A stretch of DNA of 64,000 nt from Henckelia pumila. Lineage: Eukaryota > Streptophyta > Magnoliopsida > Lamiales > Gesneriaceae. A model generated the notes under the pieces. That model searched no databases and was not told where the DNA came from. It saw only the letters and a list, made by a program, of their open reading frames with translations. How positions within the stretch are numbered: position 1 is the first letter of the stretch; the number at the start of each line of letters is the position of its first letter. Where the stretch lies: assembly GCF_033568475.1 (NCBI RefSeq), contig NC_133122.1, positions 161,102,130 to 161,166,129 of the forward strand. Direction: 5' to 3'. Position numbers and translations under genes: made by a program. This document shows, in pieces, positions 34,601 to 47,222 of the stretch.

Positions 34601-37600
34601 GGTTATTTAACAGGTTGGTCTCCCCGGAACAGGTAAGACACTTTTAGCGAAAGCGGTTGCCGGAGAAGCTGATGTGCCCTTCATAAGCTGCTCAGCAAGT
34701 GAGTTTGTAGAATTGTATGTTGGTATGGGTGCATCTCGTGTCAGAGACCTCTTTGCCAGAGCAAAGAAGGAGGCTCCATCCATAATATTTATAGATGAGG
34801 TATCCTCTCCACCCCTTCTTTTTGTTGGGTATTGATGTTCCAACTCATAAGTTATCCTAGTATTTTCACTTGGATACCTATCATTTCCTCAATTTGTAGA
34901 TAGATGCTGTCGCCAAGAGCCGGGATGGTAGATTCCGCATGGTCAGCAATGATGAGCGTGAACAGACCTTAAATCAGCTGCTAACTGTAAGGTTTTAAGA
35001 TTTAAAGTTTTAGTTTAAGGACTTCTTCACATTATCGAAATTCAATAAGCATGCTAGGAGAACCATGCAGGAAATGGATGGATTTGATAGTAACTCTGCG
35101 GTGATTGTACTTGGAGCAACAAACAGAGCAGATGTTTTAGATCCTGCACTGCGCAGACCTGGTAGATTTGACCGAGTGGTTACGGTAAGCAAGTTACTCT
35201 GGATATTTTATGATGTAGTGCAACTTGCCAGTCGTTATTTCAGGTCCTGAACAATAAATTTTAACTTGCCAGTTCAGGTTAAATTGTATGGTGGGGGCTG
35301 GGGGTATGAATTTTCATAACATCATAAAGGTAGTATTGCATACTCATTGTATGTGGGGACGCTATGAATTTTTTAACATCATAAAGGTAGTCGATATGAA
35401 CTTAACTGTCTTGCTCTGTTGGATTAAGAGCCTAGACCACTAAATTAATTTGTTATATAACCCTGGAGACGCACAAACACACATTGTCAATTTTTTTTGT
35501 GAATCCCAGACTACAATCAATCAATTCTTAAAAATTGGAAATAAACTTAAGGAGATATTCTATGCTCACCTAAGGAAACACGGTTTTGTCTTTTTCTTAT
35601 ACGTAACAAGTCCTTCAAGTTAGGCTTCGTTTATCCTTTGCCAAAGACCTTGATCCTGATGGATTAGGATCGTGACACCAGTAGTGTTTGAATATGTTTC
35701 AGATACTCACTACAAAATTTCTTGGAAAGGCATGTCAAAATATTTATTTGGATTGAAATAAGATCCATGAGTCTTTTTCTTATCGGGAAAGGGTTGCACC
35801 AGAACTGGAAATCGTTGATTAATTCATGCTTTGAAAAACCCAAAATGCCGGACAGTTGCAAATAAAGTCAGATGGCAAACAGAAATCATTTCTACAAACT
35901 TAAAAAAACATTTCTTTAAATCTTGCATCAAACTTTTCTGAATCGCTAGAAAGAAATTGATGGTACTATTTTCCAAGAACATACGATTTTACCAAAAAGT
36001 TAAATTTTCGTTTAAGTCCTAGAGTTTAGCCTTCAGGCTAAGTTGCTTGTATCACTGTAATGTTTTCATCTTTATTCGGAGTGTTTGTTGGTGAACAGGA
36101 GTTTATTTGGCTAATTTTATTAAGAATTAGTTTGTATTTTCTGGCCCTTAGGTGGAACCACCTGATCGGAGTGGAAGAGAAACCATTTTGGAAGTGCATG
36201 TTTCCAAGAAAGAACTTCCTCTTGGCGAGGATGTTGATTTGGGTGATATTGCTTCCATGACAACTGGTTTTACAGGGTACCTATTAGGCATTTTGATGCA
36301 TAAAGGGGTATTAGTATTTGTAGACTTTTGAAAATATTTTTTCTCCGTTTTGTATGTCGTACAGGGCTGACCTGGCAAACTTGGTAAATGAAGCTGCTTT
36401 ATTGGCTGGAAGAAGCAATAAAATTGTGGTGGAGAAAATTGATTTCATTCAAGCTGTAGAGAGGTCGATAGCGGTAAACTTGCTCTCTCCACTGTTTATT
36501 TTGAAGGAAGACTTACCAATTACTGAATTCCTTGTGATACTCATCGTAACTGTCCAACTGCCAAACCAAATATGTTACTCGGGCATTATGTATATCGTAT
36601 AGAGAAAGAATAAAAACGGATCTTATAGCTGTGATATCTAAATTGTTTTTGCCATATTGGCTTTAGTATTGCTGGCTTTGTTATTTAGTAAGCTTGAGTC
36701 TTTAGGAGGGAGTGTTTCTATGTGACAGGGGATTGAGAAGAAGACGGCCAAGTTGCAGGGCAATGAGAAAGCTGTTGTTGCTCGGCATGAAGCTGGCCAC
36801 GCTGTTGTTGGAACTGCAGTCGCAAATCTTCTTCCTGGTCAACCTCGGGTCGAGGTAACACTGAGCTGCTGCCTTATATTTGGTTTGGTTTATGTTTTAC
36901 CCTGTCATCCCCTATGGTTGGCTGAGGCCCTGGTGTGCGTTGGAACTTTTTTAATAAATTTTGTATATAAAGAAATATTAAAAATGATGAGATATTACTT
37001 TTTTGGGGAGGAACATTGATGTTATAACTTCCCTAGTTAGCAAAAACGCATATCATGCCTATATAATTACACCCATCCATCATCGAAAAATATCCTCGAC
37101 TTTCATATTCAGTCCTGAACATCACAATAAGTACTTGTAATTTTGAGTTGAAGCATAAATTCTATGTTTTTAATATTCCACATTAAAATGATATACTTAC
37201 GTATAATTCTGATTTAACACCTAGTTTAATTCTTGTCATTAATTTGAAATTCTGAATCAACGTATGATCTGGAGGAGAGTGACAAAGGTCATGACTTCCT
37301 TTCTGAACTCCGAGATAAATTCCATCTGAGGAAGTTCTTACAGTTACATAAATATAGATGCCATGAACAAGCCCTAGCTTGAAGAAAGCTCAGTCAACGG
37401 TTTGGAAGTGTTCCTCATCCAGCTTTATAAATATATTTTATCTTTCATATCTTAATTTAATATTAAACGTATGTAGTTTTAACAGTTTCCTCATCATCCC
37501 AAGACTGTTGATGCTTATTTTGCTTAATTCTCTTCAATCAGTCATTTCAATGCAAAGGTGATGATTAATAAAGTAGTCGTGATATCATAAGGATATATGT

Positions 37601-39144
37601 ATCATTTCTATTGTCACCAGAAGCTGAGCATATTACCGAGATCTGGAGGAGCATTGGGGTTTACCTATACCCCTCCAACCAACGAAGATAGGTATTTGCT
37701 CTTCGTTGATGAGTTGCGTGGGCGCCTTGTTACCCTTCTTGGTGGTCGTGCAGCGGAAGAGCTTATCTACTCTGGACGTGTATCAACAGGTGCGCTTGAT
37801 GATATTCGAAGAGCAACAGATATGGCATACAAAGCGGTGGCTGAATATGGTCTTAACGAAACCATAGGCCCTATTTCATTGGCAACTCTTTCTGCTGGTG
37901 GAATGGACGAGTCTGGGGGATCACTACCTTGGGGGAGAGATCAAGTACTATGATACATTCTCATGTTTCTTCTTGATTTAGGCGACTATTTGATTGTAAG
38001 CATGTTCCATGGCATCCATATTGATTGTAAATATTAAATTGATAGGGGCACCTTGTCGATCTTGTTCAAAGAGAGGTTAAAGCGTTGCTGCAATCTGCAT
38101 TTGATGTTGCACTCTCGGTTGTTCGCGCTAATCCTACTGTCTTGGAGGGACTTGGGGCGCACCTGGAAGGTAATACTTTTTTTTTTACTAGTTTCTATCC
38201 CTGGGTGACATGTATTTGAATAAAATCCTGCAAGCCTTAGACACCTTGGACATCTGTCTTGATAAAATTGGAATGATAAGCCAGCAATTGACTTCAGTTT
38301 TCGATGGAATCGTGAAACATAAGCAGTCCAATTTATCATCCACAAATGTGAGCAAGTCCATAGAAAATATATTATCTTGGGTCATAATCTGGCACACTCC
38401 TCTATTAGATATAAATCTTTCACCAAGCACTGCTGTGAATAAAAAACCAGATCTCGTTTATTTAATTTTTTGAAGTAAGGTATCATTTAATTTTTGGTTT
38501 AAGCCTGCGGCACAAATTTTCTAACCTGTGAAGTTTAAACGAGCAATCCAGATAGGGCCCCCTACGCGTCACACTCGCTCACACAAAAGAGGGTCGAACT
38601 TCTCTCGAGCATCTCAATTAATCTCTGTTGAAATTACTTATGCAAGCTTAGTCTTGTATTGTAATATTTAATCAGAATGAAAGCTATGTTGTTTTGATTG
38701 CAACAAGTTCATATACATGACTTCAAGTTTAATGTTCCTGGGTGATTTATAGAAACTGTAGGTAGGAATGAGTACAACTGAATCCTGACGGACATGAATA
38801 GATTTCTTCTTGAGTCCTGTGTGCTTCTTTCATTACTGCTACCTAGTTTTTTTATGTTATTTGGAACCCTGAAGCATATTTCCCCCTTTCTAGTTGGTGA
38901 CTTGATCAGTTGACCTTGTTTGCAATGAAATATTTTAGAATTGTGTTTTTGAATTTGGAGAAGGAAAAGGGAAAATGAATTGTGATATAGTGATCTGACT
39001 GTACAATTTATTCTAGAAAAAGAGAAAGTTGAAGGTGAAGAACTTCAAGAACGGTTGAAATTAGTGGTTGCGCCAGCAGAGCTGACATTCTTCATCAGAG
39101 GAAAGCAAGGTTCTCTTCTCCCACTGCAAACAGAGTCTAGATAG
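31685..39144 (+). CDS. FTSH9: ATP-dependent zinc metalloprotease, FTSH7/9 type, plastid; 13 exons
   Basis: Membrane AAA+ protease expected in plastid membranes, degrading membrane proteins using ATP. Coding exons: 31685-32512, 33766-33831, 33911-34045, 34168-34233, 34614-34799, 34900-34986, 35071-35184, 36152-36276, 36365-36473, 36729-36854, 37621-37944, 38046-38169, 39017-39144. All introns are GT-AG and phases agree. The total is 2418 bp, 805 residues, close to the length I recall for Arabidopsis FTSH7 and FTSH9. Residues 1 to about 80 are a Ser/Arg-rich transit-like region. Predicted membrane spans are near 131-150 and 277-293. Walker A is GLPGTGKT (367-374) and Walker B IIFIDE (422-427). 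The second-region-of-homology motif is RRPGRFDR, and the zinc site HEAGH is at 592-596. Nothing key is missing. FTSH7 versus FTSH9 cannot be told apart by eye, so the symbol stands for the pair. The gene is framed by copia copy A and a MITE upstream. Confidence 0.93.
32513..33765 (+). other. FTSH intron 1, with a small foldback repeat
   Basis: 1253-bp GT-AG intron, the longest of the gene. It contains an inverted repeat at about 32787-32900 (arms GCAGTGTTTGGGAG and CTCCCAAATACTAC) that looks like a short MITE, and a (TA)n tract at 33572-33588. Other large introns are 35185-36151, 36855-37620 and 38170-39016. I see no coding sequence in them. Confidence 0.8.
32787..32900. mobile_element. Foldback MITE-like repeat in FTSH intron 1
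   Basis: About 114 bp. The left arm GCAGTGTTTGGGAGAACTTC pairs with the complement of the right arm, GTAGTATTTGGGAGAGCTTC. I could not find a convincing target duplication. Confidence 0.5.
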
Positions 39145-39620
39145 CGAATGTTGCTCACTGAAAGTTCCATAGCGTAGAACCAGAGATTGGGTTAAACTCG
39201 CCTATGGTTAATTCTCAAGAATGCAGCAGATTCATTCATGCCACCAAGGATGCCATTGGCAAAAAACTGGGCGACGGGTGGCTTATTCATGCCATCGTTG
39301 TGCATAATACATACATCTCTCTAATAAGAACAATTGTTGTTTCACAACATTAACATCATGTGGCAGGATGCTGGAATGTTGAGTTCTTGGACATTATATT
39401 GGGAAAGAAAGTGTGTTTGCCAAATAATAGTGGCTACAGGAAGAAAGCTCTAGATGTTTTCGAGGGAAAATTAGCTTGTGGTCGCAGCTGCTCGTAGGGT
39501 GTCTTGCTGTAGCGGTTAATTGACACTAGAGTAAACTTTCAGAAACGTATTGTTGTATATGCCAGTTATTAATTATAGAAAGATCCCACACGCCCCATTG
39601 TTGTCTGCTCTTGTTTCTTT
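39145..39620 (+). other. Likely FTSH 3' untranslated region
   Basis: Non-coding sequence of gene-like base composition follows the stop codon to about 39600, after which composition turns AT-rich. No clear AATAAA was found (AATAAG near 39315), so the polyadenylation site is not placed. Confidence 0.4.
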
Positions 39621-39835
39621 TTCTCAGGTACTTTAAATGTTTATACTTGGAGTCAACAGAATTGAATATATATATGATCATAATGCATTATTGCATGGCC
39701 CTATGACTCTGGTCAAATTTCAGTAATTATGCTCCTGTGATTGATAATTATTGATTTCAGCATTTGAACAATTTACATCTCACACTATAAAATTGGAGAG
39801 TTAATTAACCGAATCACGTAAAAAATATATATATA

Positions 39836-39981
39836 GAAGTTTTAAGCTGTCAAACAAATTTCTGCTCACTTCGTCCCCTATCACTAAAATTCGGTGTCGG
39901 GTTTTAGCCATTAAAATACGGCACTGGCTTTTAGTGGTCGGGCACGAAGTGAGCATCACTTGTTGGGCAGCTGAAAATTTA

Positions 39982-39983
<2 letters not shown>
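39836..39983. mobile_element. Foldback MITE-like element
   Basis: Inverted arms: AGCTGTCAAACAAATTTCTG, then CTCACTTCGT on the left, and the complement of the right end reads AGCTGCCCAACAAGTGATGC, then TCACTTCGT. The centre carries CACTAAAA/TTTTAGTG. It lies between TA-rich tracts (one is a (TA)n at 39985-40020), so a target duplication cannot be judged. Confidence 0.55.
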
Positions 39984-40020
<37 letters not shown>

Positions 40021-40027
<7 letters not shown>

Positions 40028-42251
40028 ATGTACGTATGTTGCACGTAACAATAATTTTATTTGATTGAGACCGAAGTTATCAAATTTCGAATGTTTAGCT
40101 TTATTAAAATCAAGTGTTATACTTTTTACGGGCAACTTCAAACTTTAGTCACCATGATTCAATATCTAATTAGCTACTGAAGTGCTCATATGACCTATTA
40201 AATTTTTTTTGTTATATTTGTCGGTTTCTGATCGACGGTTTTTTGTAGTGATATTAAATGTTTATGCATTCAGTTTGATTTATTTTTTAGCTAACAATTT
40301 TAAAACAATAACATGTGTTATATATTTATTGAAAAACGTAAAATATATATATTCGTTACAAACTATAGGATCAAGAGATTTGTGTTTTACTAAAAGCTAT
40401 AGTTAGTGATAATTGTGTAGCGCAAATCTTTTAGATTGTATCGCAGTTCAAACGAATACATATTTCAATTGTTCAACCCAAGGAGACAATTATTGCACTC
40501 AAACAATCACCTTACCAAGAATTGTGCTTTCAATAAATATGAATCGAAACTACGAGCTTGACTCTGATATTAATTATATGACCGAACACGTCTCGCTTTA
40601 CCAAAATTTATAGTTGATGGTAACAATACGACTCAAAATTTTAAACAATACAAAATCTCAAGCGTCATGTTTCGATTAATGCTCTCAGAGACTATTATTG
40701 CACTCCAGCATAAACAATTTATGTTAAATGCTAATTTTACTTATATTCATTTTTAAGAAAAAACAGTAATTTCTTTCTGAGAAATGATTTTTTGATTCAT
40801 TAACTTGTCCAAATTTGAATTTTAGTCCATTGAGTTGTCAAATTTGGTTATGATGCACTAACATTTTATTTTCAATTATTGTTAGTCCTCTTGCTGACGT
40901 GATATTTGACAATTCAATAATGTTCGTTCTCACTTCAGCATTTTTACGTCGTGTAAGTATTTTTTTTTAATTATAAATCAGTATTTTCCAGTATCACGTC
41001 CCCAATTAGACCAAAAGTAGCCAAATTAAAATTTAGCGTATCACAAACAAACTTTGTAAACTTAGTGGATCAAATCATAATATTAAATAAGTTAGTGCAC
41101 AAAAAAACTAATTTTCCTTTATTTAAAAGCTAGATTTATTTAGAGATGAATTTTGATCTTCTATTGTTAAAGTAATATAAATCACGTATTATTTTTTCTC
41201 TGATAAACCATGTTAATCATTACACAAATTTTTGTAGCTTAACTTTCTACAGTAATTTCTTTCAGATAAATGATTTTTTGATTCATTAATTTGTCCAAAT
41301 TTGAGTTTTAGTCCATTGAGTTGTCAAATTTGGTTTTGGTACACTAACATTTAATTTTCGACTATTGTTAGTCCAATTGCTAATGTGATTTTTGACAATT
41401 CAACAATGTTCGATCTCAATTTTTGACTTGAATAAGTTTTTATTCTTAATTTTCTTCAATAATAATCCAATTGAGTTGTTTTAAATTTGATATGCATATA
41501 AAGCACATGTTGTTGTACATGCCATAAAAAATATTTATATGGAGTGTGATAATTAATATATAATTTTTAATAATAGTATGTTAAATATATTATTTGCAAT
41601 AAAAATTTGAGTACACAAAAAAAATGTGAAAAAAAAATATTTTTTAGAGGATGAGCAATCATATTTTAAACAAGTTAAAAACTTTTATAATCAATCATTT
41701 ATAGTATTTAAGTAACTTAGATATAAGAATAACTTGTTTGACTTAAAATCGATTTGAATTTAGTGTGATTTTTTACTTTTTGTCACACAAACTTTTTACG
41801 ATTTCTTAAGAATTAACATTAATTGATTCTAGTAGTCAAGTATTATACTGTAATAAAATATCAGCATGAAACTTAGTTATAATCATATTATTATCTATGT
41901 CTCACTTATTTAAACTACATTTATTTTTTTATTTGTCTCAATTATATAGTTTAGTTCTCATATTAAATATCATATGTCCTACTCTTTTAACAATTTATCC
42001 CTATTAAATTCATATTATTAACTACTTGTATAATTATTTTATTTTATTAAAATTTAATTAAATAAGGGAAAAATAAGAAATTATTTAACAAAATTTACTT
42101 TTACAAACACTTTCTTAATATATATATATATATATGAAAATACACACAAGCCTAAATAAATGAGACGAAATGAATATTTTTTTTACCTTGAACAAGAAAA
42201 TATTTATGTTGTTTATTAATTCTTTAAAATTTTCATATTCTTTTACCGATT
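40021..42251. other. AT-rich spacer with diverged repeats, no gene
   Basis: No coding region recognised. Two direct repeats of about 175 bp (about 40764-40940 and 41251-41425, both starting ACAGTAATTTCTTTC) differ at some 15-20 positions. From about 41800 the sequence is a diverged, partial copy of the repeat unit that follows at 42252. Confidence 0.65.
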
Positions 42252-43150
42252 TATCCCTATTAAATACATATTATTAACTACTTGTATAATTATTTTATTT
42301 TATTTTATTAGTATAAATTGATTCTATTAGCCAAATATTATACTGTAATACAAATATGAACATAAAAGTAAGTTATAATCATACTTTATATGTCTCACTT
42401 ATTTAAATTACATTTATTTTTTATATGTCTCAATTATATAGTCTAGTTTTCATATTAAATATCATATATCCTACTCTTTTAACAATTTATCTTTATTAAA
42501 TTCATATTATTAACTACTTGTATATTTATTTTATTTTATTAAAATTTTATTAAATAAGGGCAAAATGAGAAATTTCTTTAAAAAATTTACTTTTTCAAAC
42601 ACTTTCTTAATATATATGTGAAAATACAAATAAGCCTAAATACATGAGACGAAATGAGTATATTTTTTACCTTGGATAAGAAAATATTGATGTTGTTGAT
42701 TATATTTGTAGTCCCTAAAATTTTAAAAAATATTAGACAAAAATATTAATTATTAAATAAAAAATGATAATAACTAAAGTGAAACAAAATTAAATATTAA
42801 AAATTAAATATTTCAATTAATATAATAATTTTTTAGTTTAAGAAATGAATTAAATTTAACAATTAATCTACTTTGAATAATAAATTAATGGACAAAAAAA
42901 TTAAGATAAATTTCAATTAATAACTTTTTTAATTTAAGACATGAATTAAATAATAAAAATTAATATACCTTGAATAAATAAATGGACAAAAATTAATTAC
43001 TCTTGACTTATCTAGAAAATAAAATGAAAAACCTAAAAAAACATTGAAAATGACAAAAATATTTAATTAATAGTATGTAAGATAAAGAAGGGTAAATTAG
43101 AGAATTCACTAGAGAATTCACAACTGAAACTCATATATTTATGAGAGTAG
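42252..43150. repeat. Tandem duplication, unit 1 (899 bp)
   Basis: AT-rich non-coding unit starting TATCCCTATTAAATACAT and ending TTTATGAGAGTAG. The next unit follows with no spacer. Confidence 0.88.
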
Positions 43151-44044
43151 TATCCCTATTAAATACATATTATTAACTACTTGTATAATTATTTTATTTT
43201 ATTTTATTAGTATAAATTGATTCTATTAGCCAAATATTATACTGTAATACAAATATGAACATAAAAGTAAGTTATAATCATACTTTATATGTCTCACTTA
43301 TTTAAATTACATTTATTTTTTATATGTCTCAATTATATAGTCTAGTTTTCATATTAAATATCATATATCCTACTCTTTTAACAATTTATCTTTATTAAAT
43401 TCATATTATTAACTACTTGTATATTTATTTTATTTTATTAAAATTTTATTAAATAAGGGCAAAATGAGAAATTTCTTTACAAAATTTACTTTTTCAAACA
43501 CTTTCTTAATATATATGTGAAAATACAAATAAGCCTAAATACATGAGACGAAATGAGTATATTTTTTACCTTGGATAAGAAAATATTGATGTTGATTATA
43601 TTTGTAGTCCCTAAAATTTTAAAAAATATTAGACAAAAATATTAATTATTAAATAAAAAAGATAATAACTAAAGTGAAACAAAATTAAATATTAAAAATT
43701 AAATATTTCAATTAATATAATAATTTTTTAGTTTAAGAAATGAATTAAATTTAACAATTAATCTACTTTGAATAATAAATTAATGGACAAAAAAATTAAG
43801 ATAAATTTCAATTAATAACTTTTTTAATTTAAGACATGAATTAAATAATAAAAATTAATATACCTTGAATAAATAAATGGACAAAAATTAATTACTCTTG
43901 ACTTATCTAGAAAATAAAATGAAAAACCTAAAAAAACATTGAAAATGACAAAAATATTTAATTAATAGTATGTAAGATAAAGAAGGGTAAATTAGAGAAT
44001 TCACTAGAGAATTCACAATTGAAACTCATATATTTATAAGAGTA

Positions 44045-44045
<1 letters not shown>
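43151..44045. repeat. Tandem duplication, unit 2 (895 bp)
   Basis: Nearly identical to unit 1. The differences seen are a few small indels and substitutions (for example CACAACTG to CACAATTG). It ends at a (TA)n tract at 44046-44083. Confidence 0.88.
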
Positions 44046-44085
<40 letters not shown>

Positions 44086-45784
44086 AGTTCAAATTTGGTT
44101 CGGATATCTTCAAGACCAAATTGAATTTGGAGCTCGAACTTTTTTATATTTTTTGCTCAAATTCAATTAGAATAAATACTCGTGTTGAGCTTGAAATATT
44201 CCAATGTATTTATTTATATATGATTATATCATATTAATAAAATATTAAATCTCGGACTCGAAAAATAGTATTAACATATACAATTCGAACCGAATTAGAT
44301 AGTTTTGAATGCAAGCCAATTTTTTTGGAGCTGATTCGTTTAATATACTTAGGTACTGTTTGGTATAATAGATGAAAATGAAATGAGTTACAATTTTTAT
44401 TCATTCTATGTTTGTCTTATTTTTTAGCTAACTTAATTTCATATCATGGTAAGTGATGTCTTAGCATATGAGTTTTGACGAGAAATCACTCCTAACTCAT
44501 GTTATCAGACATGATTGACTTGATATGAACAAATATTTTAATAATATAGCTATTTTCCCAACAATTGTTTTTACAATTAACAAGCGCATTCAAGACATTA
44601 CATTATAGTAAAAATAATAATCCCACAAAATTTAAACAATATACACAAACAACTTGTTATTATCTCTATACATGATTCATCTATATCTTATCAGATTTTT
44701 ATTACATTTGTACACGTCTTTCGTGCATCACATCCATAACACAAAAATATCTTAGTATAGAAAACGATCATCCACAAGATGGACTGATGCTCGGACCAAT
44801 CGATCTGGAGATGAGGAATATGTATCGGAACAGAATTTGTAAAAGGGCGATTTTGGGGTGGGATAATCGTACATATTGTGTCAGGAATTGAATTGAACGA
44901 ATTTGTTGTCACAACGTGAAAATCTACGCTCATCTTCTGCACCAACATGTAATCAATTCGATTCAAGATTTTGCCAGGCATATGTTGCACTGTTAACCGC
45001 AAGCAAGATGACCATATCATACCAACTTCGCATAGATGAAACAAGTGCATTAGTTATTCATAGTTGTGTCTATAGATACATACGTACAAATTGTCTCCAA
45101 GTCCTAAGACCAACCATTATTCATCTACAAGCCACTGTGAAAGTCCTACATATTTTCGGAGCTTAAATTTCTTGATCCAAATAGCACAAACTTGCATACA
45201 AGTGCTATGTTCATTAATTGGATGCATAACGAAATGGAAGAAGAGATAATATGTATGTAAAGTGGGAAATAAGAAAGAAAAGGTCAGAAATTCTATATTG
45301 ATTACCATACATTAACCAGCAAAAAGAGTATTATAAGCATATCATACTCCGTAATACAACAGTGTCAACTATCAAAACCTAAAGAATTTTGAGGTATGAA
45401 TTAAAAAATTATCACTCAGATCAAAACAGGCAGAAAAGTCGTAACGGAAAGAACTCTAATCCATATGTAGGTAGCAGCATTACTCTGTTGAATAAGAAAT
45501 CCCCCTTCAAATTTGGTTCATGCTGATAACAAAACGCAAACAAGTTAGTGGCAAATTTGATCCCAATGAACTACTTTGTCGTAGCGAAAGATGACATATA
45601 TTAAAATGTATCATAAAATTTCGAGCCGAGGGCTTAACTACAGGTGTTCACAGACCAGTGCTGGGTTTTGCTCACAGGCCAATCAGTCAAAGCTTGGCTC
45701 GAGCGAGATTTTGAACAAAATTGAGCAGCTGAAGCATTTGTTTGAGGAAAGCTTGCTTACCTTTTACTCTGGCTCCAGTAATGA
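44046..45784. other. Spacer with TA microsatellite, no recognised gene
   Basis: Starts with (TA)n to 44083. A hAT-MITE-like phrase GTACTGTTTGGT lies at about 44353. A minus-strand frame of 119 codons at 44691-45050 has no recognisable domain. The last few hundred bases before 45784 may be 3' untranslated sequence of RPL4. Confidence 0.5.
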
Positions 45785-46349
45785 CTAGGCTACATGAAGG
45801 AAAGCTATGATGTTTACTTTTACACATTTCACTAAGCATGTTATCCTTACTTCTAAAGTTTACATATTGAACAGCTCGTACTTGTTTTTTTTTTATGTAA
45901 AACAGTAAAAGGTAGAGCGATTTAGTATTTGCCTTGTCCGACTCCTTGTTTTAGTATTTATACCTGAGATGGAACTCAGTTGATGCTTGAATTTTGAGCT
46001 TGTCAAGCCCAAGCTCGAGTAATTCAATACTTAGTCATCTTGAGCTCAACATTCACTACTCATTTGAGTTGTAATCTTTAACAAAATTACTGTGTGCAGA
46101 AACTGTTCTCAATGCTGCACCCAAACTCTTATACAGACTCAAAATGAAACAAAAAGCAAAAAAGAAACAAAAAAGAAATATAAAGCTGAATAAGCCTAGA
46201 GTTAAACAGTGTTGTATAAAGTCTTAGAACTGCTAAATATTTCAAACTCTGCTACTTCTAACAATACTTGGAATCAAATAATAAGTTTTCAATGAATCAA
46301 ATTTTGGATTGTATGATAAAAAAAAACTCAGAAAACAAAGAGAAGTTAC

Positions 46350-47154
46350 CTTCACCGGCGTCTTCAAATTCATCTTCCTCCTCACTTTCAATGATTCCAT
46401 ACCTCTCGTTCAAGAACTCGACAGCCCCTTTAGTAAGAATCAGAGTCTCTGCATCCAAAATGTCGAACAAATTCAGGGTCCTAGGCGTCAACATTTTCAA
46501 GGTCCCAATATTCCTACTCGACAACTTCACATTGTCCGAAAGTTGCGTCATTAAAAACAAAGACTTCTTCTTGGGGTCGAGCCCAAGTCTCTTCAGCATT
46601 TCGACAAACGCCTTAGTTTTGGGCTTGTCGAATTTATCGTCAAAATCCTCAACCACGACGGTACTTTCGAATGCGCTGGAAATGGCGGTGGAGATGGCCA
46701 ATCTCTTTTCCTTCTTGTTGATTTTGACGGACCAGTCTTTGGGTTTGGGGCCGAAAATAACACCACCGCCAGGGCGGAGGGGAGTGCGGATGGAACCACG
46801 GCGAGCGCGGCCAGTTTTCTTCTGGGGATAAGGTTTAATGCCGCCACCTCGAACCTCCGCTCGTGTGAGGGTGGAGGCGGTTCCTCGGCGGCTGTTGGTG
46901 AGGTCGGTGGTGAGGCCACGGTGGACGACAGCACGAGCGGTGTCTGGAGGGGCGGATTTCAAGTTGAGGGTGGCTGAGCCGACCTGGGTTCCTTCGAAAG
47001 AGAGGACAGGAAGAGTGGCAAGCTGAGCGCGGGCGGCGGTGGCCCGGAGTCTGAGGTGGGGTTGGGCTTTGAGGAAATGGAGGTTGGTGTTGGTGTTGGA
47101 AGTGGGCATGAATATGGAGGAGGAGAAAAAGGAGATTGGTGAAGCCATTTTCAT
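46350..47154 (-). CDS. RPL4: Plastid ribosomal protein L4 (uL4c), nuclear gene; main coding exon
   Basis: Nuclear-encoded protein of the plastid 50S subunit, lining the exit tunnel and binding 23S rRNA. The N-terminal 45 or so residues are Ser/Thr/Arg-rich, a plastid transit peptide. The mature part has the uL4 signatures TRAEVRGGGIKPYPQKKTGR, ARRGSIRTPLRPGG and FGPKPKDWSVKINKKEKR, then FLNERYGI and an acidic tail. Either ATG 47154 or ATG 47148 (MASPISFF) could start it. The second looks like the usual start. Unspliced, the frame ends at 46297, but at 46349 (complement) GAAG is followed by GTAAC, a good donor. A possible short last exon at 45789-45785 (AG, then CCTAG) would give Gly-Glu-Ala-stop, but this is uncertain. 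Almost all of the protein is in one exon. An 836-bp transposon sits 68 bp upstream. Confidence 0.9.
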
Positions 47155-47222
47155 TCTCTTGCAGTTGCAGAGCTTTGGTATCTTATCCTTTGATTTCAGC
47201 TACATCACCATATCAAATTTAC

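Noticed and set aside
38034..38473. Overlapping frames on both strands around FTSH exon 12 and intron 12
   Set aside because: They cross an exon border and intron sequence of a gene with a complete, phase-consistent exon set.
44691..45050. 119-codon minus-strand frame with Cys and His residues
   Set aside because: Cysteine spacing fits no zinc-binding motif, there is no similarity I recognise, and the surroundings are AT-rich spacer.
45591..45788. 65-codon plus-strand frame
   Set aside because: No domain or supporting context. It lies on the strand opposite to RPL4, near its likely 3' end.
46268..46831. 187-codon plus-strand frame over RPL4
   Set aside because: It is the antisense shadow of the ribosomal protein L4 exon and contains no recognisable domain.
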